A stretch of 64,000 bases of DNA from Salvia splendens (lineage: Eukaryota; Streptophyta; Magnoliopsida; Lamiales; Lamiaceae), in NCBI RefSeq assembly GCF_004379255.2, contig NC_056047.1:16010293-16074292 (forward strand), written 5' to 3'. Shown here piece after piece: positions 46,079 through 58,989 of this stretch (positions are counted from its first letter, which is position 1; every line of letters starts with the position of its first letter). The position numbers and the translations under genes are program-made. The notes beneath the pieces are model-generated. The model was not told the DNA's origin, ran no database searches, and saw nothing but the letters and a program-made list of their open reading frames with translations.

Positions 46079-46478
46079 ATGTATACACGTCTCTTTTCAC
46101 ACGCACTTCACTAATTCTCTCTTGATTTTGTAGATAGATATGTATATCATTAAGAGGTTGAGATACAGGTGGAAGAAAAGGAAGTGACATTTGTGTTTTT
46201 TGAATTCATTAATTTGATGAACAATCAAGAGAAAGTGGCATTCTTTATTGATTTTTTTTTTACCATCTAAATAGAATTTCAACAAAATTGCATTGGTACA
46301 TCATATAATATCACAGTGGAGTATCTAAACTGTCATAGATGTATATCCGTACCACCACAACGTTTCCTCTAAAAACGAGAGTACACTCGTGTCTTTCGAC
46401 ACTGAGATTCTTATATCTCGTTCATTTTTCTAGCTAAATCAAGTTTTCTTAAAAGAAGTAAGCAACGCACCACAAATG

Positions 46479-47378
46479 TTATCGTTTCTGGTCGTAGGCA
46501 GCTATGTTTTGGGGTTCACATTCAGGGCTGAGTAGACGAACCAACAAAGCTGTGGATGCGCTCATAGAGACAGCACCACAGGCAGCCCACCTAAGAGTTC
46601 GAGGAACTGTTATTCTAGGACCTGCATTGCCAACAAGACAAGAAATATCAATAGGCTCGTTCGAAAATGATTGGATGAAAGAGTAAGATGGAGCCTTTAA
46701 TAAAAATTAACAAAATTAAAAAGCAGGCAATAGTAGTGAAAAGTATTGAACACTGTAAATCAAGCAATTTGTTAGAAAACTCAATCAAACTTGCATTAAG
46801 GTTCCTTGATCACTCTGATTTCCCGGACATTGTAAATATTATATAGATGCTCAACTACGGGGAAGTGTTGACTTTGACTTGATACCGAAGAAAAGGACTA
46901 AGTTGACAATTTAAAATTTAAATCAATTTTGAAAATCGCATGAGTATTCATCTCTTTGAAAATTTTATACAACTGCATGAAGTCTCAATCCACACTTTGC
47001 ATCTCATGCATCCCTTCAACTCAACTTTAAAGAATACTCCACAACACACTCAGTTCACTTCATGAATAAAAAAGGCCGAAAAGAATGAAGACGAACTAAT
47101 ATAATTGGTAAACTTTCTGAAGAGCCAAGCATTATGCCAAAACGAATAAAAGGCCATCTGTTCCCGTCAAATAGAAACAGAGAGTTTAATAACAAAATAC
47201 ACTAAGCGATAGGGATAAGTAAAGACATACCATAATACAGGCGGCAGAGAGTCCAAAAGCCCAATGCTCCCCCAACTGAACAAATTCCAGCAGTGTGCCT
47301 CATCAGCCGCGAACATGGTTTTGCATCCGATCGCATCAATTCTCCATCAGAGAATCCAAGCATACGCCTTAGAGCCAT
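46479..47378 (-). CDS. Small conserved plant membrane protein, 96 aa, two coding exons
   Basis: Exon 47378-47231 (MALRRMLGFSDGELMRSDAK onward) joins exon 46621-46479 through GT-AG borders in matching phase. The product has a hydrophobic segment near residues 33-47 (GICSVGGALGFWTLC) and another near 65-80, so two membrane spans are likely. The C-terminus reads LSPECEPQNIAAYDQKR. I recall close homologues across flowering plants annotated only as uncharacterised; the function is unknown, and a mitochondrial inner membrane place is a guess from size and hydropathy. The ATG at 47378 is preferred over one five codons upstream because relatives start with MALRR. An untranslated first exon probably lies near 48000-48080, with an intron of about 0.6 kb, because a GTTAGCC donor and a GAAG acceptor are visible. 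Confidence 0.75.
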
Positions 47379-48089
47379 TGTCTTCTCCTTCAATTTGACA
47401 CAAAATATTCAAAAGGCAATTGATTTTTAGGTAATAGATTTTGCTTCTTCATTTCTTAAGTTACATACTGATAATGACAATGTTTAATATATCCACAGTT
47501 TAGAGGAGGCAAACACATGAATGCCTAATAACGAATGTCTCATACATTTCGCCATGGGAATCCTTTCCAGTTCTATTCGCACAAGTGTAGCAATAAGAAA
47601 TAAACATTCAAGTAGAAGAAGCTGTAACAGTCTACAACTATAGAAAACAAAAACCGGTAATGTTGATTATCAAATTTCAATTAAAATCTACAAGCACACT
47701 ATCATAATAAGTGGTAACGACTGCTCTAAAGCTAATTAAAATTTGACAATCAACATTACCATATTTTAGTATCTGAACCTGACATAAAAATAAAAAGAAT
47801 TTCCTAATAAAAATTAAAAATTCAGTATCGCGTGACAATAAAAGAAGCTACAGGTCTAATAAATCCAGCCAGACTTAGGCAGAGCTTCCTAGATCAGAGA
47901 TGTTCATGAAGACTTTGAAGCCCTAATTATATAGCAGACAGCTTATGGAGTAGTTTGAGATTCGAGAGAAATTATACAATAACTACAGCAACACAATTCA
48001 TGCTTCTACTATTGCAAAAAGAAGGCTAACCGTGTGTAGGAGTCGCCGACGGAGGGAGAGAGGCAACGTTCGTCTATGGCCGGAAAATA

Positions 48090-48856
48090 ATTGTAGTAAT
48101 TCATTTGGGAAAATGATATGAGTATAAGAATATTATCAGAGAGTTTGGGCTTTTTATGTATTTGTGTTGTGGGTTGGTGGATTGCAGTGGGCTTCCAGAA
48201 TTAATTACTCCTAATTTTAACTGAATTTTGAATACTCCTTTTTGGTATACAGAGCTCCTTTGTTAAATTAATATTGGAATAACATGGAGTAATTTCGTTT
48301 AAATTAATAAAGCCGAACTTATTGTAATTGTATTGTATTGTATTAAAAGTTATGATAGTGCATAAGAGCACAATTCTACCCTTTCTACACACAGATTGAA
48401 ATCAATAATTTGTTACTTTTCAATTAGGTAACCCTTAGTAAATTAATTTTATTTAATAACTGTAACTTTCTCTAATGTTTTTTTTCTCATACACAGTTGA
48501 TTATGTTAGTCGTTACATTTTGAATTTGTACGTGATATTGTACAAAATATGCTTATGTCCCCCGCATCTCATTATTAATTTCATAACTTTAAAACAATTT
48601 ACTATACTAATATAACTTCTAGGACCTATTCTATAACTATTTATAGTATAAAAAATGGATAAGAATGGTAAAACGACATAGTCATCGATCTATTTAAATT
48701 TGCAAGTTGCAACTGATGCTATGTTGTAGTATCACTTCATCAATGCACATTAGTCAAGTAGAGCAACACAAACCCAAAAAAAACCACTATTCTTACAAAT
48801 TAACCCCAACAAAACTAGTCCAAGCATAGTGTATGTGTTACATCATTAAAGTTGTA
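48090..48856. other. Intergenic region between the small membrane protein gene and the PP2C-like gene
   Basis: AT-rich; no supported feature. It holds the promoter of the small gene and the 3' region of the PP2C-like gene, both of which run leftward. Confidence 0.45.
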
Positions 48857-49976
48857 CTAATCAGGTTGAGTTGAGTTGAGCTGAACAACAACAATGGCGA
48901 TGCTGTCTTTGCTGCCCTTGGCAATGGCGAGCTCGGCCAACATTGCGGTGGCCTGAGAAATGCCCCCACCCCCTTCCAACGGCGACCTCCTTATTTTGCC
49001 ACCAAGGCACTTCCTCACTACCTCACATGCCATCTCTTTCCCAACCACTTCCCACAGACCCCCACTTGCTATTATTAGAAAGTCGCCACCGCCATCGTTT
49101 CTCCTTATCACCCTCACTTCCGGTTCCGAGCTTCGGCTTGCTTTCACACATTCTTCTTCACCCACCAAGTCACAAGGTTGGGCCGGTGTTGAGGCAGCTA
49201 AAAAATTTGTACATGCGATTCATTAATTTTGTGACACGTTATAATGTCTTAATTTAAACTAATAGTAATATTGAATTTGAATTAGTGCAGGACATGTTCA
49301 TACCTGATAGATTCTCCAAATAAACTATTGCACCTTCTTCAGTTTTCACGCTCTCATCTCCCTAATAATAAAAATATAATACTAGTACTATCAAGTACGT
49401 GGACTTGAAATGTTACGAAAATTAATGTATTTTATGAAATCGAAAAATAGAAAGAACCTTATTACTATTATGATCATTCGAAAGAGGCAGAGCCACTCCA
49501 CCACTCCAAAGCACCGCCCTTGAACCACCGGAATTCACCACCACCACTTCCCCCTTCCCAGGCGCCGTGACCACGGCCGTGAACTTGAGCATCCTCTCCG
49601 ACCCGGACGTCTGCTCCTCATAGATAGAACTGAAGCAATCCGTGGCCACCTTTCCCCAACCGATCCGCTCCTCCGCCCCGGCCGTGTGCCTCTCCAAGCA
49701 GTCATGAAGCTTCTCGGCGCACGTTTCGGCCACCATAGCGCCGGCGCCGCAGCCATAAGCGGCAAAGAAGGAGTAGCCGCCGGGTAAACTCCGCGGGGGC
49801 ATCACCATGATGGGATCCCTCATCACTCTCATGCGGCCTAGAATTGACACGAATCCGTAAATTAAGGGGCGAGTTTCGCTCTCCGAAGGCCCTTCGCCGG
49901 GAGATTGGTCTCTTTTCCGGCAGCCTTTTCGCGTTTCTGGTGTATGTGAATGGCTTGCCTTAACTGATTCAATCAT
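48857..49976 (-). CDS. PP2C-like protein, clade A type, catalytic motifs lost (probable pseudophosphatase)
   Basis: Exons 49976-49458, 49361-49304 and 49197-48857 join in frame into 305 aa, with GT-AG borders. The fold's landmarks are recognisable: YGFVSILGRMRVM (40-52), SFFAAYG (69-75), the GGSRAVL strand (150-156), EPEVRVI, FLIIASGGLWEVV (232-244) and GSKDSIAIVVV at the end. Yet metal-binding residues are changed. The usual ED before the first strand is RD; the DGHGG motif is GCGAG (75-79); DGLWD is GGLWE (238-242), so the Asp is lost. Only the last Asp (290) remains. The block between about residues 173 and 217, which normally carries the VLAMSRAIGD-type motif, is short and does not match. 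So phosphatase activity is unlikely. The open frame and good splice sites argue against plain decay. Start: the ATG at 49976 rather than 50090. Confidence 0.75.
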
Positions 49977-50054
49977 TTGTTTTTTGCAAAACAGCAGCGC
50001 TGAATATGTATTTCTGATTCTCACTACGTGTGAAGTGTGAAATATGTATCTCTC

Positions 50055-50066
50055 TCTATATATATA
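50055..50066 (-). promoter_or_regulatory. Candidate TATA box of the PP2C-like gene
   Basis: The minus strand reads ACTATATATATAGAGAGAGAT, about 80 bases before the ATG at 49976, which supports that start and makes transcription plausible. Confidence 0.4.
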
Positions 50067-50359
50067 GTAAGGTTGGGATTCCGATTCCAAATTTTTTTTG
50101 TATTGTTATTTTAGTAGTGGTATAAATAAATTTTTAAGTAGTGGTGTTAAATGGTTAAATGAAAAAAGAATTGATAAAAAGGTAAAAAGAAGAATATGAG
50201 ACGTGATAAATTAATAGAGAGAAGAAGTGCTGTTTTTTTTGCAATATTTCGCTTATAATAGGACCGCCTAAAAAAGGAATAAGCCCCACTTAAATGAGAT
50301 GGAGGGGGTATTAGTATGCATAATAATAGTAGTAGTATTTTAAAGTGAATCTTAAAATC

Positions 50360-50593
50360 TACATCCCTCCATTCCACAATAAGAGTCACACTTAGTCATT
50401 TACATTTCATGTTTACCATAAATGGCAAGTAGATCTCAAATTCCACTTACTCACTTTACTTACATTTTATTTTAAAACCAATATAAAAAAGTGAGTCTCA
50501 TGTTCTATTAATTTTTCTAACTCACTATTCTTTATATTTCTTAAAATTCATACCCACAATAAGAGTGACTCGTATCGTGGGATGGATGGAGTA
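50360..50593. mobile_element. Stowaway-like MITE, family E
   Basis: Ends TACATCCCTCCATTCCACAA and GTGGGATGGATGGAGTA are imperfect inverted complements, with AATAAGAGTCACAC against AATAAGAGTGACTC inside. Related to the element at 61351-61525. Confidence 0.6.
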
Positions 50594-51547
50594 TCAAATA
50601 TTTTGACTATTGGTTAGAACAATTGAGTTGAAATGAGATGCTAAAAACTGATAATGGCCCAATTGAGAAATACATTGGCTAATCCTTTGTAACATTGAAA
50701 ATTATTAGTTGCCTAATAACATTTCACTTATGTTCTCCATTTTGCATCTGTTTCGTAATGACTTCATTGCTTAAAAACTTATTACTAGTATAAATTTATC
50801 TGCATGGAAGTAAATTATATACTGACTATTTAACGAAAAAAATAGTAACATTATTAGAAAGAAAAAATAGCCCCCCACATTCACATTTGTATGTTGGATT
50901 AAACATACATGATCAAAATTGAGTAACATTATATAACCGTGATATTATGGTGTTCGATTGTTTGAGATTGATTAATCTGAGATTACAATTATATAGTTTT
51001 ACGAATACTATGATACTATTAGTCTCAAACTTTGGATCTATCACTTTATTTTTTTCTAACAAAAGAGTATGCCGTATGCGACATATCTGACTACTGCGAA
51101 TGCAAAGGGACGAAGCTTCAATATATTTAGTCATTTACCCAAACCCATTCAACAAAGGCCAATCTGAAATTGCTACTTATAACTATTGTCAGAAATCACA
51201 CTGTTTCTTTTTTGCAGATTAAAAATATCTTTAGAAAAAAACACACTGATTTCATTTTTTATGTTTTTTTTTATTTGAATCAGTGATGATTCTCGAACCA
51301 ACAAGAACAATTTTGACACGAAGCTGAGCCACCTAATCCAATCTTACATCACTATAAACATTCATCAACATGCACACCCATCCTTATCCTTTTTCCCTTT
51401 TTCTGTCAAAAATGGTGGATTCAAACGATCACGTATTAACACCAATATGTGATGTCAACAATTTGCCTCGAAAGGAAAATATCTAGTAGTAGTATTTGTT
51501 TTCCTTTTTATTTGGCATCGATAATAGTTGGTCACTTAAATGACTTA
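50594..51547. other. AT-rich intergenic region
   Basis: No supported gene. A short minus-strand tRNA-like stretch (51256-51345) is discussed under rejected observations. Confidence 0.45.
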
Positions 51548-51800
51548 GAGCATCCATAACAGTGATTGAATCCATATTTTCCCTTGCACTATTCACGGTT
51601 TTTATAATAATTTTTGAGGTTAACATCGAAAAGAAGTTAAATTGCTTTCGCCCTTGGATATTTTTGGATGGATGACATTGTTGGACATGGTGGAATTGAT
51701 AAATTGAAAAATAATAAGAACAAGTACAAGAATAATGTGAATTGTGGTATGAAAATAAGAATACATGTTGTGTTGTTTATAGGGAGCAAGTGAAAATAAA
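51548..51800 (-). mobile_element. Harbinger remnant: terminal repeat and start of ORF1 leader
   Basis: TTA precedes GAGCATCCATAACAGTG, the GAGCATCC terminus seen in the other Harbinger copies. On the minus strand a leader with CTATAAACAACAC leads to an ATG near 51693 (MSNNVIHPKISKGES) followed by an early stop, like the derivative at 33566. I found no right terminus, so the copy is truncated. Confidence 0.45.
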
Positions 51801-52317
51801 ATAAAAAAGTGATGAGGCAAAATAATATTTTCATGAAATTTACATAATGAATCAAAACATCCATATTCAAATTTAGTCTTCCATAACTTTGGCCATATAT
51901 GCAACTCAAATTCAAAAATCAGGTCATTTTTGTATTCTTTCAATCCAACAAACACTGATAACAAATTCTATAACAAACCAATTTAATGAGAAAAACACTA
52001 AAATTCTATAACAAATTAAAGATGACAAGAAAATGATGCATTTACATGTCATGAGAGAGGCACTTATTCCCCAGAGCAAAATATTGTGATAATTAAATAA
52101 GTTTAGTTAGCACCACTTCTATTTAAATAGGCAGGTAATTTCCTGACTCACTAACTTGTACCCATCACTCATCAGCCAAAATAAAATTAATGTACCGACC
52201 TCTCTCTCTCTCTCTCCAAGTCAAAAACATGGTGGCTAAGACAATGAGATTAATTTTGCATTATTCAAAATAACTATAGGAGTACATTTCTTTGGTTGTA
52301 TATTTCTGAGTTTTCCA

Positions 52318-55300
52318 TCACCCGGAAGATCTTCTGTTCCCTTTCTTCCTTCCCTTGACCTCTTTCTCTAAGTTCTTAATCCTTCTGCTAAGCGCTGATG
52401 ACGGCGTTGACCGTATCTTCCGACTTCCTGGCTTTGACGTTTCATCAGCAGATGATGGTGATGAAGACTGCTCTGGTGGGGATAGATATCTATCTGTTGG
52501 AGGCGGTAAAGAATTCAACTGCTGTTGGGCAGCTGAGTACTTCTTCAGCATCTCGAAAAATGATTCGGCGGGTTTCTGATTAGCTGACGGCGGTGGTACT
52601 GGAATATCCGGGATTCCCAACATCTTCTTCACCTCAGGCTTCTTTATAACTGCAAACTCAGGGGTATTAAAAAAAGATAAGATTTTCGAAGAAATTGATT
52701 TTTAAAGGCTGCAGATGGAGTATATGAAAACGATAATCATTTGACAAGAATCACAAAGAACTGGAAAATTGTACACCACTTGATTGATTATACATACACA
52801 GGACTCACCCAATCCGTACGCGAGGGAATACAGATTCGAGGTAATCCAGTAGCAGAATATAGCCTGAAGATGTAGGGAGGGAGATTAGGGCAATGAGATA
52901 AAAACAAAGGGAAGCAGTAAAGACATGACAATGTGTTTCTATGCGCATTAAGATCCTAGGAGAAAATTAGAAGGCATTGCTATCAAAATTGTATGAAGGC
53001 TGTGGAGACAATTATACAACAACGATTTTCTATTCCATAATGAAGGTGCATAATAAGTTCTCAGATGGATCTTATTTACATATATATATATATGGTACAA
53101 TGAAGTACCACATGGGTGGGGATATCTATATGAATCCAAATCTGCCGAACAAACAAATTATCATTGCAAGTATGAGCACTAGAAAAGGAATAGTTGCAGT
53201 AGATATCGTGTGTGATTTAGTTATTTTTCCATTAACTTGGATACTGAAGAGTGCAGTGCAATACCACATACCTTAGAGAAACTTGCAGTTAGAGGGACCG
53301 TCAAAGCTGCAAAGACTCTCGAAACGTTCTTGATGGTTTTGGCAGCTGGATTGCCTTCCAAACCATCTTGAGCATTGCACTAAAAAAAGATTGTTAATCA
53401 AACTAGAAAAATCTTAATTGTGGGCCGAGCAATAAGATCTTACAGGAAAACGGTAAGTCACATTACATAGGATCCCGTAATAACCCTTAGTATTAAAAAG
53501 GAGAATGATTTGGACACTTTTTTCAAAGCATACAAGAATATAGTAACATGTATTGACAGATATCAAGGAATCAAAGATACAGTTAAAGTGGCTGACCTCC
53601 ACCGTTATCCAAAATGTCAATGCCGTCAAAACTGGAAAAATATACATTGTATCCGGGGTAGTCAAATCAGTAAACCAGAATGCTCCTCCCTGCTGGAAAG
53701 ACTGGACCTTTTCCGCCATGTTGTTGATCTACACATGAGGTGACAAGACAGTAGTACCAGACAGTTAAAGTGAAACACTAAGTGATAATCACAAATGTAC
53801 AGGGAGATGAAGGAATCATCTATAAGAGTTGAAGGAAATGTGATCTTACTGCTAAGAAGAAACAGAGAAATACAGGTCCAACAAATAGAATTCCTTTTAA
53901 AGGGGTGAACGGTGTGACACCATATCTGCAACAGAAAGATGCAACCACTCTGTGACTTGCGTAATCTTAATCCCAGTATATCAACAATAAATACATATTC
54001 CCACGATGATAACCATAAGAACAACAGCAGCAGCAGCAGCAACAACAATAATAACAATTGGGCTTCATAGTTCTCGTTAGATTCAGTCCTTTCCGTCTCC
54101 TTATGAGAAGGTCATCCAGCAATTTATTGATTCAGCGTAACCGCACTTAGACATAAGGATTTAATAATATTGTTCGGTCTAATTTATGGGCCAAATTTTT
54201 TACTCCCTCCGTCCCAACTAAGTTGAGTCGTATTCCTCTTTGGGATGTCCCAACTAAGTTGAGGCATTTCCTTTTTAACAAAAAAACAAAATATCAAATC
54301 ACTCTTACTTTATTCCACTATCTACTTTACTCTCTCTTTATCTTTCATTCTTTATTCCTCTCTCCTACTTTTCAACTCAATTTCTTAATTTTCATGCCCA
54401 AAAGATATGTCTCAACTTAGTTGGGACGGAGGGAGTAGTATTTTTCGGGAACAACCTCTAACTTTGCATAAAGTTCCAACTTTGGCCAGCGAATGATAAT
54501 CAGATGTCAAAAAACTGAATCAGCTAGCCAGATTCTTGAATGGGAGTACAAAAAATGGGTGCAGTTACGTTGAGTGAAATGGAAGTCTGCAATTATAAAG
54601 CCAATTTAGTTTCCACATCATTTATTGTATATTCCATGCCACAATCAGGTGAGCTAATTCAAATGTTCAACACCTGATTCTAGGTAGCAGGCTAAATTGG
54701 AACTTTCTGCAATGGAGTTATTTTTAAAAATTAGGGTAAATTAGAGTAATTTCGTTAAAAAGACTTTAAAGATGGGGCCATAAACTATAACTCACCCCTA
54801 ATAATATTTGATTTATGTATCCTTCACTCTAATATAATCTTATTACACCAGTTTACTTAGACAGCCATGTAATCAACTTCACATTTTTATACAGGAAACT
54901 TTTTTAACTTTTCCAGATTTCTTTTAAAAACAAGTTGAAGGAAGGCATGCTATAATACCGACATCTATGCACACAATTGAAGGGATGTCTTAGAAGTAGA
55001 GTGAACTAGATAGAATCACTGTATTCTGGAAGGTGGATCTAAAAGTGTATATGGTCTAATGTAGCAATAAGGTAATTTTATCCCTATTTGGCCTTTTGGA
55101 GGAGGAAATAAGTGCAATACAGACTTACAAAAGTAAAGAGCTTCTTGCCGTATAAATTAATCGGGAAAAGTTAAACCACCCAAAAGAGTAAATCAAACGA
55201 AACTAAACCACTGATTAATTCTTAATCGAAAAAAGAAAAACAAAAGGGCCACGTACTCTTTAAATATTTTTTTCATTTTAGCCTGGCCTTCAAGCACAGC

Positions 55301-56739
55301 AGCAGGACTCATATCCTGGAAACAACCAATGTGTGTTCGTCAAGTGTCTGAAGCAATTAAATCAAGTATAAGCGTAACAGCATGAAGCAACACAAATGGG
55401 TTTACAAATTCCAGCAATCAAGAAGAAATTCACAGCAGCACCCAATAATAGTCTGATGCACGTACCCTACTCTTCATTTCTTGCTGAATCTCCTCCAATT
55501 TGGGCCTTATAAGCTGCATCATAAGACATAATATTGGTATTATCAAAAGAAGCATGCATTATTCACCACGTACATGGAGTTAAAGATTGATGATACTACA
55601 CAGGGAATTGACAAAAGAAGAAAGTGCAAATGGGGAGGGGCATCCTAATCATCACTTAGAGTTTCTCTTTCATGTTTCAGTTTCCATTATCCTCTTTTGC
55701 ATGTCAGCATTTACTTTCATTTCAACAAGCTCAAAATCTTCTTTGGCTTCTTTCAAAGATATTCTATCAATATTCAAGCATTCAACATGTCTATGTCTTC
55801 TAGATCTTTCTATGGGGCATAGTGGGGAAAGAAGACAGCTTGTTGAAAATAACTTAAATGGCTAAAACCATCGTGTATAAATATACATAAGTTTAGCTAT
55901 TTGGCCGACCAGAGTATGGTTTCTTGGTAATAAAACAACAAAGAACAAACACATAGAAGAAAAAAGTTTGCAATTAGGCAATCCACCTTCAAGCCAAAAT
56001 CACAGTCGAACAGCAAAACAAACCGACGCAAACAGGGGAAAAATCATGTCGGAACTTACAGTGAATTTTGCAGTAGCTTTAATTTGATGAATTGTAAGAG
56101 GAAGTTGAAGCGTCCGGATCAATATTGTAGTAACAACAATCGCCGACCACCTAAACACAACCAATCAGTTGTTAAGAATCTTAATATGAACACAATCACA
56201 TAAAGCAAAATGCATTCAAATCCATAATTTACAAAAATCCTCCAATCAAAATATTTTTACCAATTCAGCCCTGTAAACGTGTGCACGTAATCTATCACGT
56301 ATTGCAGTGCAGCCACAGGCAAGAACGAGTCTGCCGCCGCAGCTGCCACCTCACCCACCGCCGGGGCCGCCTGTGCCACCTGTACAGCCGTCTCTCCTAG
56401 CACATCCGCCATGTCAGACATTATCTCAATCTTGTCACCACCCGCCCCATCTTCAAGAGTTGACATTTTCCTCACAGAAGCCGCCGCGAAAACAGCTGGA
56501 ATTGCAAATCTCCGATCCTGGAACAAATTCCTCGATCCGTAAAAACCTCCTACTACGGCCGCGAACTGCCTGCGCTGCCGCAGAATGTCGGGGATCCCAC
56601 TGCCATTGTAAATAGGGATATGAAGGGGCAAATTTTCGCTGTCGCCATCGTCGCGATCGATGTGCGAAAATGGAACGGCGACTCGCTGCTGCTGATAGAG
56701 AGTTTTAGCGCGTGCGGCGACGCTCCGTCGGAAAGCCAT
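52318..56739 (-). CDS. OXA1: Mitochondrial inner-membrane insertase OXA1 (YidC/Oxa1 family)
   Basis: Nine exons on the minus strand (56739-56261, 56150-56060, 55513-55466, 55315-55257, 53925-53850, 53728-53597, 53379-53272, 52863-52809, 52649-52318) join in matching phases into 459 aa. The first ~95 residues are Arg-rich with few acids early on, as in a mitochondrial presequence. The membrane core follows: WWSAIVVTTILIRTLQLPLT, then the soluble loop (HQIKATAKFT, MKKIFKEYGVTPFTPLKG), GILFVGPVFLCFFLA, DTMYIFPVLTALTFWITVE and LTVPLTASFSKAIFCYWITS. The C-terminal ~110 residues are hydrophilic and basic, like the ribosome-binding tail of mitochondrial Oxa1. It inserts mitochondrially encoded proteins into the inner membrane. 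Intron 4 (53926-55256) contains a MITE. The frame is intact. Confidence 0.93.
54201..54437. mobile_element. Stowaway-like MITE in OXA1 intron 4
   Basis: Ends TACTCCCTCCGTCCCAACTA and TTAGTTGGGACGGAGGGAGTA (right) are perfect complements over about 20 bases. 237 bp. It lies well away from either splice site. Confidence 0.8.
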
Positions 56740-58790
56740 CAATCAGCGGTAAGGGCAGTAAAATTATTAGGGAATTAAAAAACTTTTCCTAATAATCTTC
56801 ACATAAATTTAAAAAATGATGCAGATTTCCAGCTCCGGAAGGAATCGGCTGCAATTCGTGATTATGATTGAAGACTTACGCGTATCTCCGGACAATTAGG
56901 GTTTAGGGTTTTTTGAGGTGTGGTTGGTGGTGGTGCTGAGAATTTGCATCATTGGGATTTCGGGAGTACTATTTTCTGCATTTTCGGTAAGATTATTAGT
57001 GATTTTTTAATAAAAAATCTTAATTATCAGTAATGTGATCATGTTCTCCTATCATTTTATCACTTTAATCTGTTTCTCATTATTTATCTCTCTTTATTTT
57101 AATTAATCTGATAATATCTCATTAATTTATTTTACTCGCATTATTTATAATAAAATTAATCTATCTATAAGTTTTGGGGTATTTATGGAAATACTATTTT
57201 AGTTAAAAATTAATACGATTAAAGATAAAATGGTGGATTAAACATATGATTAAATGTAAAACGTGTGATTAGGAGAATTCTAATTGTAACTAATAATGTA
57301 TTTCTTTAATAAATGGAAAACAATGACCATTGGAATTAAATTTAATTCAATAAAACCTAATAATATGAGTAGTGGTTGAACTTCTACATACATTGGTTCA
57401 GATTCAAAAAATTTCCATTGAGAACGGTTAAAAATTTCTATGCCATTTTATTACTACTTTAATTTATAATAAATTAAATTGGAATCACTAAGAGTCAATA
57501 GAGAAGAATATAAAAGGAATTAGAATGCCAAAAGCTACTAATTTTTTAAAAAAAAGTGCGGTGATTCTCATGTGTTGCTGCCTCAGACGTGCTATCGTCG
57601 TCATGAACTGAAGGTTTCACAGCGACAGTCCAGCAAATGCATTGTTGGAGGAAGAAAGAAAATGAACATTACTCCTGAGAAGATTGAGAAGTTACCGGAA
57701 ATAACAGATGAAGAAGCATGGAGGAGTTGCTGGAAATTGCAGGCGGTGAAATGAGGAGAAGAAGATGGAGGAGGAGATTATGTTTAGCTCAGTTTATTTA
57801 ATTTACATTTTTGTAATTTATTTTTGTTCAATTATTTGATGTTAAGAAATTACTTCGGGCCTCTGGGGTTTAGTTGTTTTATGATTTTGGGTTTCTTTAT
57901 CTTATTTTGCTCAATATTCAATTTTTTAATTTGGCAATATTTATTAAATTCTATTTATAATAAATTGGTTTGGCACAATCTATCCCTATAATTATGGATT
58001 AATTAGATTAAATATCATGTGTTATTTGAGTGTTTAATAGATATAAATAAGTTATAAATATAAAATATAAAATCGTATTCAAGAATTCATTTAAAAATTA
58101 GAAATAATTGTAGAATGATTACTTGAGTTGAGTTAGTTGATTTTTTGGTACAATATTATTAATAAAAATTGTAGTACTAATTTAAAATGATAAAATGAAA
58201 AATAAGCATGTGTTTAATAATAAATTAATTGAAGATGTACAATGCAAAATAAAATAAATTATCTCAATACATTAAATTAATCTATCTTTTCAAAAGAATG
58301 CGTAGTTAGAAGTTTTGAATGGTGATAATATTTTAAAAATCGGACCGACTAGTGTGTGAACCGGTGAATAGAGGATTAAAAATCAGACCCGTGTGTGAAA
58401 AATAGATGCCTCTACCATAACTTTTCACTTCCTTCATTTATAATATAAAAATAAATGCTTTTTACCTTCCAAATTCAAAACCTATAAAGCGTCCCCTTTT
58501 AAGTATGCTAAATAGGTCAGAAAACTGAATATTAAATTTAAAAATTGATTAGCGTTCAAAGCTATAATGACAGATTTTTTTTTCTTATAATGTAGGTAGG
58601 GTAATATTAATTGTGGAATTTAAATGTTTAATCACAAAAGACATTTAAATGTTTTTGTGATAATATTATGCATATTTCAATAAAATTAGAAATTGGAAAT
58701 ATTTTTTTTGTTTTTATGATAATTAGGCGAAGAGGAAGTCAGAAAGTTTATGAAAATTAATACTAATACATATCTCCATATAATTGAGAT
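56740..58790. other. Intergenic region upstream of OXA1
   Basis: The first ~200 bases hold the OXA1 leader and promoter. A somewhat GC-richer patch at 57540-57780 has a 60-codon frame with no recognisable family; a degraded gene piece is possible. The rest is AT-rich. Confidence 0.45.
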
Positions 58791-58799
58791 GAAGGTAAC

Positions 58800-58985
58800 T
58801 GTTTAGATCCAGGGTTCAATATTTAGCGTTTAGGGTTTATGATTAATGGTTTAGGGTTCAAGTGTATCGAGACATTCTAATTGATCTCAAATCTAGAAGC
58901 TAATAGGGTTCAGGGTTTAGTATTTATGGTTTAGAGTTCAGAGGTGTTTATGGTTTAGGATTCAAATGTATCGATCGAGCCACTC
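58800..58985. repeat. Degenerate telomere-like motifs
   Basis: Phrases such as GCGTTTAGGGTTTATG, GGTTTAGGGTTCA and AGGGTTCAGGGTTTAG recur here, close to the plant telomere unit TTTAGGG, and a few more stand near 59320-59360. They are not in register and may be unrelated to telomeres. Confidence 0.35.
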
Positions 58986-58989
58986 TTAT

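Noticed and set aside
51256..51345. Possible tRNA-derived SINE on the minus strand (GGTGGCTCAGC and GGTTCGAGAATC, then A-rich tail)
   Set aside because: Box B is imperfect and no target duplication was found; too weak to list.
55587..55865. 92-codon plus-strand frame within the OXA1 region
   Set aside because: Overlaps introns and no exon of OXA1 on the other strand; no homology recognised.
57572..57754. 60-codon frame near 57.6 kb
   Set aside because: Looks protein-like in part, but no family is recognised and no splice partner found; left as intergenic.
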